Origin: JARRJY01 sp050116415
GTDB taxonomy: Bacteria; Pseudomonadota; Gammaproteobacteria; UBA6429; Thiohalophilaceae
Assembly: GCA_050116415.1 (NCBI GenBank)
Contig: JASFOS010000059.1
Location: 1-12,634 of the forward strand
Reading direction: 5' to 3'
DNA length: 12,634 nt
Shown: one piece after another, positions 5,821-12,415 of the stretch
How positions within the stretch are numbered: position 1 is the first letter of the stretch
Layout of the letters: the number at the start of each line of letters is the position of its first letter
Notes under the pieces: model-generated
The model's database searches: none
The model's input: only the letters and a program-made list of their open reading frames with translations
Told to the model about the DNA's origin: nothing
Program-made: the position numbers and the translations under genes

Positions 5821-8388
5821 CTAGAACTCTTCCCACTCATCATCTTCACTGGCTGCCGGTGAAGGTCGACGTGCAGCAGGTGCTGAACGTGTTGCCCTTG
5901 TAGCGGCAGGTTTGGGGCGTGAACGTGATTCAGGAGCCCTGGCAAAACCTGTAGAAGATTCTTCACCAATCTTGAAGAAGGTCATCAGGTCCATCATGCT
6001 CTTGGCCTGATCTTCCATGGACTCACTGGCGGACGCAGCTTCTTCAACCAGTGCGGCATTCTGCTGTGTCATCTCATCCATTTGCATCACGGCCTTGTTG
6101 ACTTCCTCGATGCCGGTTGACTGTTCCTGGCTGGCCGCGGCGATTTCAGCAATGATATCGGTCACTTTCTTCACTGCCTCAACAATTTCGCCCAGCGTCT
6201 TGCCGGATTCGTCCACCAGCTTGGAGCCTTCATCAACTTTTTCAACACTGTCATTGATCAGCGCCTTGATTTCTTTCGCTGCCCCGGCACTACGCTGTGC
6301 CAGGTTACGTACCTCGCCGGCTACCACTGCAAAGCCTCGACCCTGTTCACCGGCACGTGCCGCTTCGACCGCGGCATTCAGTGCCAGCAGGTTGGTCTGG
6401 AAAGCGATCTCATCAATCACGCCGATGATGTCGGCGATCTTCTTGCTGCTGTTGTTGATTTCAGCCATCGCAGAAATGGCTTTACCCACCACTTCGCCAC
6501 CCGAGGTTGCCTGTTCACTGGCAGCGGAAGCCAGCTGGTTAGCCTGACGTGCATTGTCTGCATTCTGTTTCACGGTAGAGGTCATCTCTTCCATGCTGGA
6601 AGCGGTTTCTTCCAGTGAAGAAGCCTGCTCTTCAGTACGTTGACTCAGGTCCTGGTTACCCTGTGCAATTTCGGTGGCACCGGAGGAAATGCTGCCTGAA
6701 GCCTTGATGATGTCATTCACCATGTTCAGCAGGTTACTGATGGATGAATTGATCGCATCACGCAGTTCAGCAAACTCACCCTGGAAGTCCCCATCCATTG
6801 TCTGGGTCAGGTCACCTTCAGCCAGCGCCGACATCACGCGCTTGCCTTCCTGGATAGGTGCGACCACGGCATTCATCAGCGAGTTAATACCTTCACCCAG
6901 GCCCTTCATAAAGCCTTCGTAATTTTCTGAATTGATACGCTGATCCAGCTGGCCTTGCGAGGCCGCGTTGATCAGGTTTTCAATCTGGCGTTCCGCATCT
7001 TTCTGCTCGGTGATATCTTTCCATTCCACCATGTTACCCATGTATTCACCATTCGGGCCTTCGATGTAGGTGGCATTAACCTCGAACTCCAGGTCGCCCA
7101 CCTTGATTTCAGCCTTGGCGGGCAGGCGTGACTTGTCGGATAACAAGGCGCGTTGGTGCGCCGGGTTCTTATGGAACTGGTCGATATTCTGGCCAATCAT
7201 ATTCTTGGTATCCAGTGACGGCCATACCTGGCGCAATTCTATTTCCCGCTTGGCCAGCATGTTAACTACTGACGGGTTGGCGTAAGTAATGTTCAGGTCC
7301 GCGTCACACATCATGATGTTGGAGGCTGAGCCATCAACGGCGGATTGCAGGCGCGCCACTTCACGTTTCTGCTTGTTGGACTCGGTGAGGTCTTTCCATT
7401 CCACCATGTTGCCCATGTACTCGCCATTGGGACCGGATATGAACGTCGCATTGACTTCAAACTCCAGGTCGCCGACCATGATTTCAGCTTTGGCGGGCAG
7501 ACGTGTTCTATCTGCCAGCAGCGCACGTTGATGTGCCGGGTTTTTATGGAACTGGTCGATATTCTGGCCAATCAGGTTGTCCACGTCCAGACCCGGCCAG
7601 ACTGAACGGAGTTCTTGTTGTCTTGCCCGGAGCATGTTGACCACGGCAGGATTGGCATAGATGATGTTCAGGTCTGCATCACACATCATGATGTTGGTGG
7701 TCGAGCTTTCAAATGCTGAACGCATGATTGTTAATTCCTGTTCATCATCTGCTGTCATATCAGAAATCTTTGATACATTTGTTGCCATTGTTTCGTCCTC
7801 CGAATCGGTATATCCACTGAGCATGGCATCTGCAATTACGTTTAAGGCATTACTCCAGGCAGCGTTGACTTGCTTGGTCCAGGCTTTGCCAGCAAATTCT
7901 TCCATCACGTCCAACAGGGTTGAAGCAACGGCTCCGTAGTGTGGCACTTCAGCCCCATAACCCTGGTGGCGGGCACCCATTTCTTTCAAGACTGCAGCCA
8001 ACGCATCCGGGTTACGTAAATTCTCGATAACCAGTTGTAACGCCGCGACCAGTTTCTTCTGTTGTTGCTTGGTGGTGGTATTCTTGAACAGTGGTTTTAC
8101 TGAAGGGTAGCGTTCGAATAACTCTTCATAAAAACGCGCCACCAGTTCTTCTGCACGTGGTGCCAGTAGTTCAAAACTGTCTTCTAAAACCTCGACATCC
8201 AGTCCTAAAGGATGCTGTTCCTTTGCTTTGGAAGCTTTCATCGCCTTTTTCCCTCGCGTTGATTTACCGGACGCTTTTGCCTTTTTCTTCGCCGCCGGTT
8301 TTTCAGTAACCGTTGCCTGCTCTGAATCGTCTTCATTCATCCAGGCCAACGGATCAAAACCCAATTTACTTTGTTTTTTTGTTGCCAT
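5821..8388 (-). CDS. Soluble chemoreceptor with globin, two PAS, two HAMP-like and MCP signalling domains
   Basis: This 855-residue methyl-accepting chemotaxis protein has no membrane segment. In order it shows: a conserved-looking N-terminus with GFDPLAWM (10-17); a Lys/Ala-rich basic linker (30-58); a globin (about 62-195); two PAS domains (about 225-336 and 350-461); two HAMP-like repeats (about 469-555); a signalling hairpin whose tip reads EIAFQTNLLALNAAVEAARAGE (from residue 660); an Ala/Arg/Pro-rich tail; and a terminal EWEEF. The globin keeps Tyr87 (B10), Phe101 (CD1), Gln109 (E7) and His141 (F8), so heme binding is likely. The signalling domain aligns without gaps by eye to E. coli Tsr, i.e. 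class 36H. The PAS-HAMP-HAMP-MCP half and the tether resemble P. aeruginosa Aer2, an oxygen receptor. O2, NO or CO sensing is inferred. A short-spaced AGGA precedes the ATG; a stronger internal site exists at 7788. Confidence 0.96.
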   Translation of the reverse strand: MATKKQSKLGFDPLAWMNEDDSEQATVTEKPAAKKKAKASGKSTRGKKAMKASKAKEQHPLGLDVEVLEDSFELLAPRAEELVARFYEELFERYPSVKPLFKNTTTKQQQKKLVAALQLVIENLRNPDALAAVLKEMGARHQGYGAEVPHYGAVASTLLDVMEEFAGKAWTKQVNAAWSNALNVIADAMLSGYTDSEDETMATNVSKISDMTADDEQELTIMRSAFESSTTNIMMCDADLNIIYANPAVVNMLRARQQELRSVWPGLDVDNLIGQNIDQFHKNPAHQRALLADRTRLPAKAEIMVGDLEFEVNATFISGPNGEYMGNMVEWKDLTESNKQKREVARLQSAVDGSASNIMMCDADLNITYANPSVVNMLAKREIELRQVWPSLDTKNMIGQNIDQFHKNPAHQRALLSDKSRLPAKAEIKVGDLEFEVNATYIEGPNGEYMGNMVEWKDITEQKDAERQIENLINAASQGQLDQRINSENYEGFMKGLGEGINSLMNAVVAPIQEGKRVMSALAEGDLTQTMDGDFQGEFAELRDAINSSISNLLNMVNDIIKASGSISSGATEIAQGNQDLSQRTEEQASSLEETASSMEEMTSTVKQNADNARQANQLASAASEQATSGGEVVGKAISAMAEINNSSKKIADIIGVIDEIAFQTNLLALNAAVEAARAGEQGRGFAVVAGEVRNLAQRSAGAAKEIKALINDSVEKVDEGSKLVDESGKTLGEIVEAVKKVTDIIAEIAAASQEQSTGIEEVNKAVMQMDEMTQQNAALVEEAASASESMEDQAKSMMDLMTFFKIGEESSTGFARAPESRSRPKPAATRATRSAPAARRPSPAASEDDEWEEF
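7016..7575 (-). repeat. Tandem PAS duplication visible as a DNA direct repeat
   Basis: Two stretches, about 7016-7200 and 7391-7575, are highly similar at DNA level with a constant offset of 375 bp (125 codons). They encode the second halves of the two PAS domains, including the shared IGQNIDQFHKNPAHQRALL and the ending MGNMVEWKD. The similarity extends upstream through SNIMMCDADLNI. The near-identical protein sequence suggests an intragenic duplication, or one kept similar by recombination or selection. Confidence 0.85.
7797..7801 (-). promoter_or_regulatory. Internal Shine-Dalgarno before Met201 of the receptor
   Basis: GGAGG on the minus strand lies eight bases before the in-frame ATG at 7788 (Met201), immediately after the globin domain. 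Its match to the consensus is better than that of the annotated start at 8388. It could initiate a 655-residue globin-less PAS-PAS-HAMP-MCP isoform, whose first residues (MATNVSKISD) resemble a native N-terminus. Because GAG-GAC-GAA also simply encodes Glu-Asp-Glu, chance remains possible. Confidence 0.45.
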
Positions 8389-8414
8389 TTTCCTAAACCA
8401 AGCTCGTTATTGTT

Positions 8415-8582
8415 TTAAGCCAGCCATGCCAGACCTGCGCAGGTCTCTTGCAGCAGTCGTACTCTGCGTTGGCGACGGTACATTGACATATCACAGCGTG
8501 GTAATGCAGTTTTTACGCCAGTTTTTATCATCCTGGCTGACTTTGCATATTTACTGAATGTTTTTTGCATCATGCTCACCAT
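8415..8582 (-). CDS. Possible small basic protein of 55 residues between parA and the receptor gene
   Basis: An open frame starts at an ATG overlapping the parA stop (TAATG, with A at 8582) and runs 55 codons to TAA at 8415-8417. It fills most of the 193-bp gap before the receptor gene. Alternative Met codons at positions 4 and 5 have GGTGAG just upstream. The predicted peptide begins MVSMMQKTFSKYAKS, has a strongly basic middle (MYRRQRRVRLL) and ends in a hydrophobic AGLAWLA. I recognise no family. For: stop-start overlap, ribosome binding sequence, same orientation, fit to the gap. Against: short, some codons that are often rare (AGA, CGA), and a 16-bp palindrome inside it, which may mean the region is regulatory instead. 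Treat it as a candidate only. Confidence 0.33.
   Translation of the reverse strand: MVSMMQKTFSKYAKSARMIKTGVKTALPRCDMSMYRRQRRVRLLQETCAGLAWLA
8431..8446. promoter_or_regulatory. Perfect 16-bp palindrome upstream of the receptor gene
   Basis: AGACCTGCGCAGGTCT is a perfect inverted repeat with no spacer, 43 bp upstream of the receptor ATG. It could be an operator for a dimeric regulator or form a short RNA hairpin in the leader. No T-run follows on the minus strand, so it does not look like a terminator. It lies within the candidate small ORF. Confidence 0.35.
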
Positions 8583-9340
8583 TAACTTAAAACCCGGTTG
8601 TTCATTACATCATCGGCCAGTGCCATGTAATCCTTAGCACCATTGCCTGATTTCTGGTATTCAAAAATGGTCTGCCCAAAACCCGGGCTCTCCGCTAATG
8701 CAACCGTCTCGCGAATATGGGTTTTAAACACACGCTGCGGGAAATAAGCCGACACCTTGTCTTTTACTTCCCTGGCCAGGCGGCGACGTTCATGAAAACG
8801 GGTTAACACCACCCATTTATCAATCTTGCGTTTCAGGCTACCTTCAATGTGTTCAAAAATACCCATCAGGCGTGACAAGCCCTGCAAGGCAAAGAAATCA
8901 CCGGACACCGGGATCAATACTTCTTTAGCGGCCAGCAAGGCATTCATGCCGAGAATGCCCGAAGAAGGTGGACAGTCGATCAAAATAAAGTCCTTGCCGC
9001 GAGTTTTGTTTTTCAACGCATCACGCAACAGGAAGCCACGTTTGGCGCCACCTTTATTGACGTGCTCCAGTTCACCCAGGCGGGTACCGGCAGGTACCAG
9101 TTCCAGGTTATCCCTTACCGGGATAGTAACCTGCTTGATATCCACTTCATCCAGCATCACGTCCGCGATTCCTTGCTGATTCTTTCGCAACTTGCCAAAC
9201 CCGGCGGTAAGATGTGCCTGGGGATCAAGATCGATCGCCAGCACCTTGTTACCTTTTTGCGCGAGCGCATGCGCAAGATTCAACGTGGTTGTTGTCTTGC
9301 CTACACCGCCTTTCTGGTTAATCACTGCAATCACGCGCAT
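8582..9340 (-). CDS. ParA/Soj-family ATPase, probably positioning the chemosensory array
   Basis: This 252-residue P-loop ATPase has the deviant Walker A KGGVGKTT (10-17, signature Lys10 and Lys15), the Soj-type IDLDPQ (36-41) and Walker B LIDCPPS (120-126). Having DPQ and lacking a visible C-terminal membrane-targeting helix, it is closer to Soj/ParC/PpfA than to MinD or FlhG. No parB lies next to it; it sits between cheW and the receptor gene. In Rhodobacter sphaeroides PpfA, encoded in a che operon, distributes the cytoplasmic receptor TlpT on the nucleoid and is stimulated by the receptor's N-terminus. ParC of Vibrio does a related job at the pole. By inference this protein places the soluble globin receptor array, and the receptor's Lys-rich N-terminus is the obvious partner. 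The start ATG lies 12 bases after cheW with AAGGA just upstream. Confidence 0.92.
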   Translation of the reverse strand: MRVIAVINQKGGVGKTTTTLNLAHALAQKGNKVLAIDLDPQAHLTAGFGKLRKNQQGIADVMLDEVDIKQVTIPVRDNLELVPAGTRLGELEHVNKGGAKRGFLLRDALKNKTRGKDFILIDCPPSSGILGMNALLAAKEVLIPVSGDFFALQGLSRLMGIFEHIEGSLKRKIDKWVVLTRFHERRRLAREVKDKVSAYFPQRVFKTHIRETVALAESPGFGQTIFEYQKSGNGAKDYMALADDVMNNRVLS

Positions 9341-9352
9341 GGTTCCTTCACT

Positions 9353-9874
9353 TTATCCCTGTACGGAATCAAGACCTGCCAGTTCGTTGGAATTCAACAT
9401 CTTGTCGATATTGAGAATGATGACCATTTTTTCTTCGACCGTGGCCAGCCCCTGTACAAAAGCGGTATCCACCGCGGCACCAAAATCCGGGGCCGGCTTC
9501 ACCGCATCTTCCGGAATGTTGTAAGTATCAGAGACACCGTCCACCACGATACCCATAATGCGTGATTTATCCTCACCTTCCACCCTGAGTACGATGACCA
9601 CCGTGGTGGGGCCGTATTCCATTTCTTCCAGGTTAAAGCGCAGGCGCATATCGATAATGGGTACGATGGTGCCGCGCAGGTTGATGACACCTTTTATATA
9701 GTGCGGGGTGTTGGGGATCTGGGTAACCGCATCCCAGCCTTTTATTTCCTGAACCCGCAAAATATCAACACCGTACTCTTCACCTGCAAGTACAAACGTC
9801 AGGTATTGCTCGGCATCGGAATCGGCATCACCCATGATGTCATGTTCGATATTCATTGATTGCGCTATGTCCAT
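9353..9874 (-). CDS. cheW: Chemotaxis coupling protein CheW
   Basis: This 173-residue adaptor links receptors to the P5 domain of CheA and is needed to build the array. The single CheW (SH3-like) domain starts near residue 22 (EQYLTFVLAGEEYGVDILRV). It includes the diagnostic VINLRGTIVPIIDMRLRF region and a later IMGIVVDGVSDTYNI strand pair. An N-terminal acidic stretch of about 20 residues precedes the domain. The ATG at 9874 has a good GAGGAT ribosome binding site (9881-9886) that overlaps the end of cheA, whose stop codon is at 9885-9887, so the two genes are translationally coupled. Only one cheW is present; V. cholerae cluster III, as I recall it, has two, and here parA occupies the comparable place. 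Confidence 0.97.
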   Translation of the reverse strand: MDIAQSMNIEHDIMGDADSDAEQYLTFVLAGEEYGVDILRVQEIKGWDAVTQIPNTPHYIKGVINLRGTIVPIIDMRLRFNLEEMEYGPTTVVIVLRVEGEDKSRIMGIVVDGVSDTYNIPEDAVKPAPDFGAAVDTAFVQGLATVEEKMVIILNIDKMLNSNELAGLDSVQG

Positions 9875-9884
9875 TTAATTATCC

Positions 9885-12374
9885 TCACGCTGCTTCACTC
9901 GAACCGCCGGAAGAACGGCCCGGTACGGCTTTTACTCGAGTTTTTCTAGATAAGTGAATCAGTCCCGAGATATCCAGTATTAATGCGACTGTGCCATCAC
10001 CGAGGATGGTTGCACCGGATATGCCATCGACTTTCTTGTAATTTGTTTCCAGGCTCTTGATGACCACTTGCTGCTGGCCAAGCAGGTCATCGACAAACAG
10101 GGCAATTTTTTGCCCATCGGCTTCAACGATCACCAGCAGACCGTTTGCCAGTTCATCGGAGTCAGGCTCAATACCAAAAATGTTATACAGCCTGACGATA
10201 GGAATATATTCATCACGCAGGCGGTAAACTTCGGCCTGGCCGGTAACCCCCTGCACCAGTGAAGGATCAACCTGGATGGATTCGATAATCGATACCAGTG
10301 GCAGGATATAGGTTTCCTCACCCACCCGGATCGACTGGCCATCGAGGATCGCCAGGGTCAATGGCAAGCGTATGCGGAAAGTTGAACCCACGCCTTCTTC
10401 TGAAGATACTTCGACCGTGCCGCCCAGGGAACGAATATTCTTGCGGACCACGTCCATACCCACGCCGCGACCCGATACATCACTGACCACCTGCGCAGTG
10501 GAGAAACCCGGCTGGAAGATCAGATCATGGATTTCATCATCGGAAAGTTGATCGGTTTCAGCGACCAGGCCATTTTGTTTGGCTTTCTCGAGGATACGTG
10601 CCTTGTTCAGGCCTGCACCATCATCGGATATTTCGATAATGATATTGCCCCCTTCATGGAAGGCATTGAGATGGATAACACCGGTTTCGGATTTACCGGC
10701 CGCCAGGCGTTGTTCCGGTGCTTCGATACCATGATCCAGCGAGTTACGCACCAGGTGTACCAGCGGGTCACCGATTTTTTCCATCACAGTCTTGTCCAGT
10801 TCGGTTTGCTCACCGGACATTTTCAACTCGATGTTCTTGCCCAGCTTGCCGCTGAGATCATGCACCAGGCGTGGGAAACGCTGGAACGCGAAACTGATCG
10901 GCAGCATGCGAATCCGCATGACATTTTCCTGCAATTCACGGGTATTGCGTTCCAGCTGTGCCAGACCGTCGCGCAGTTTTTCGATATGCGAGATGGAAAA
11001 TTCATCCTCTTCGCCCAACTGGCTCAACATCGACTGGGTGATAACCAGCTCGCCCATCATGTTAATCAGGTCATCCACTTTATCGATGGAAACGCGGATC
11101 GAACTTGATTCACCACCCGCACCCGCCTTGGCTTTCCTGGCATGTTTGGCCTTGCCGGCAGTTGCGGCCTGTGAGGCCGGCTCGGTGTTTTGTTCGGGCT
11201 GTTTTTCCTGGTAGGTTTTCTTCATGACATCGGCAACCAGGTTAAGCGCCGTGTTCCAGGTATCATGAATGTACTCGGACCAGGGAATGGTATCCGATTC
11301 GGCCTCCATGACTTTCAGCATGGTGTTGACCACCGCCGCGTAATGCTCGGGCTCGGCACCATAATTATGGTGGCGTTGCCCCAGTTCGCTGACCGCCTTG
11401 ATCAAGGCCTGCGGATTTCTCAGGTTATCCACCACCAGCTCCAGTGCCGCCAGCAGTTTCTGTGCCTGTGCTTCAGGAGTTGAATTTGCAAACAGGGGTT
11501 TAACCTGTGGAAAATCAGCAAACAGCGTGTCGTAGAATTTACGCGTGAAAGCCTCACCTTTTTGCTTGAAGTTGAAAAAGGTTTGCTCAAGGATATCGAT
11601 ATCAAAATCATCCAGGCCAGGTAATGCATCAGCTGCTGATTCAGTTTCTGCCGGTGAAGCTTTTTGTGTGATGCTTAAATCACACTCATCTTCCACCCAG
11701 TCGAACACATCATCAATGGCGGCGCGCTCCACGTTCGCATCCAGCTCCAGTTCCCAGCCCAGGTAGGCATCTTCCGGGGCAAGCTCGGCAAACGGCGGCA
11801 AGTCATCCAGGTTAACCTCGACTTTCAGATCACCCAGGCTTGCCAATTCGCGGAACATGCGCACCGGGTCATTGCCGGTTTTCAACATGTCGGTATGTGG
11901 TTTAAAAGCGATATGCCATCCTGATGCCTTGTTATTAGCCGTCTCACTTTGCGCCGTGGCTGCTACCGGCGCTGCATTATCAGTATTACCTGCAAGCAGT
12001 TCATCAAGTTGTTTCTGGGCTGCGCCAATAGCTTCGCTATCCAGTTCTTCATCGGCACGTAACGCCGACAACATGGAGTGCAATACATCTACTGAGTTGA
12101 GCAGAATATTGACCGACTCCTGGGTCACTTCACGCTTACCATCTCGCATTTCGTCGAGTAAGGTTTCCATGACATGCGTGAAATCAGCAACCGCGGTCAG
12201 GCCGAAGGTACCACTGCCCCCCTTGATGGAATGCGCAGCACGGAAAATGGTATTGATGGTTTCCGGATCTGCCGCACCCACATCCAGGTTCAGTAGTTCG
12301 GTCTCCATCGTCTCAAGACCTTCGAAGCTCTCCTCGTAGAAGGTTTCCAGAAATTGAGACATGTCTATACTCAT
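9885..12374 (-). CDS. cheA: Chemotaxis histidine kinase CheA with an embedded globin domain
   Basis: This 829-residue kinase is about 175 residues longer than E. coli CheA (654). Domains in order: P1 phosphotransfer (1-125) with the phosphorylated His48 in AAHSIKGGSGTFG; a P2-like domain (about 152-236, starting WHIAFKP); a globin (about 252-392); a Lys/Ala-rich linker (407-420); P3 dimerisation (about 425-485); P4 kinase with the N-box HLVRNSLDHG (540-549), DDGAG and GRGVGMDVV ATP-lid motifs; and P5 CheW-like (about 690-829). The globin keeps Tyr281 (B10), Phe295 (CD1), Gln303 (E7) and His335 (F8), with Gln E7 to His F8 spaced 32 residues as in E. coli Hmp. CheA phosphorylates CheY and CheB. 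The globin in the P2-P3 linker may let a gas ligand act on the kinase directly; that is inference. Start ATG at 12374 has weak ribosome binding sequence; Met5 (12362) is an alternative. Confidence 0.97.
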   Translation of the reverse strand: MSIDMSQFLETFYEESFEGLETMETELLNLDVGAADPETINTIFRAAHSIKGGSGTFGLTAVADFTHVMETLLDEMRDGKREVTQESVNILLNSVDVLHSMLSALRADEELDSEAIGAAQKQLDELLAGNTDNAAPVAATAQSETANNKASGWHIAFKPHTDMLKTGNDPVRMFRELASLGDLKVEVNLDDLPPFAELAPEDAYLGWELELDANVERAAIDDVFDWVEDECDLSITQKASPAETESAADALPGLDDFDIDILEQTFFNFKQKGEAFTRKFYDTLFADFPQVKPLFANSTPEAQAQKLLAALELVVDNLRNPQALIKAVSELGQRHHNYGAEPEHYAAVVNTMLKVMEAESDTIPWSEYIHDTWNTALNLVADVMKKTYQEKQPEQNTEPASQAATAGKAKHARKAKAGAGGESSSIRVSIDKVDDLINMMGELVITQSMLSQLGEEDEFSISHIEKLRDGLAQLERNTRELQENVMRIRMLPISFAFQRFPRLVHDLSGKLGKNIELKMSGEQTELDKTVMEKIGDPLVHLVRNSLDHGIEAPEQRLAAGKSETGVIHLNAFHEGGNIIIEISDDGAGLNKARILEKAKQNGLVAETDQLSDDEIHDLIFQPGFSTAQVVSDVSGRGVGMDVVRKNIRSLGGTVEVSSEEGVGSTFRIRLPLTLAILDGQSIRVGEETYILPLVSIIESIQVDPSLVQGVTGQAEVYRLRDEYIPIVRLYNIFGIEPDSDELANGLLVIVEADGQKIALFVDDLLGQQQVVIKSLETNYKKVDGISGATILGDGTVALILDISGLIHLSRKTRVKAVPGRSSGGSSEAA

Positions 12375-12415
12375 AACCGCTACTCTATTATTATTTGCTT
12401 AAGCTTTACGTGTTA

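Noticed and set aside
6017..6547. Plus-strand open frame of 176 codons inside the receptor gene
   Set aside because: Ser/Ala-rich composition is the antisense reading of the conserved MCP signalling domain.
7016..7575. Long direct repeat as a mobile or CRISPR-like element
   Set aside because: It is fully explained by two tandem PAS domains in frame with the receptor gene.
8228..8557. Plus-strand open frame of 109 codons over the receptor start and the upstream gap
   Set aside because: It runs antisense through strong coding sequence, matches no family and has no convincing ribosome binding site.
8582..9340. Assignment of the ATPase as FlhG/FleN (flagellar number control)
   Set aside because: It has the Soj-type DPQ motif, no visible membrane-targeting C-terminal helix, and is not next to flhF.
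10527..11108. Plus-strand open frame of 193 codons inside cheA
   Set aside because: Antisense of the conserved P3-P4 kinase region; no recognisable motif.
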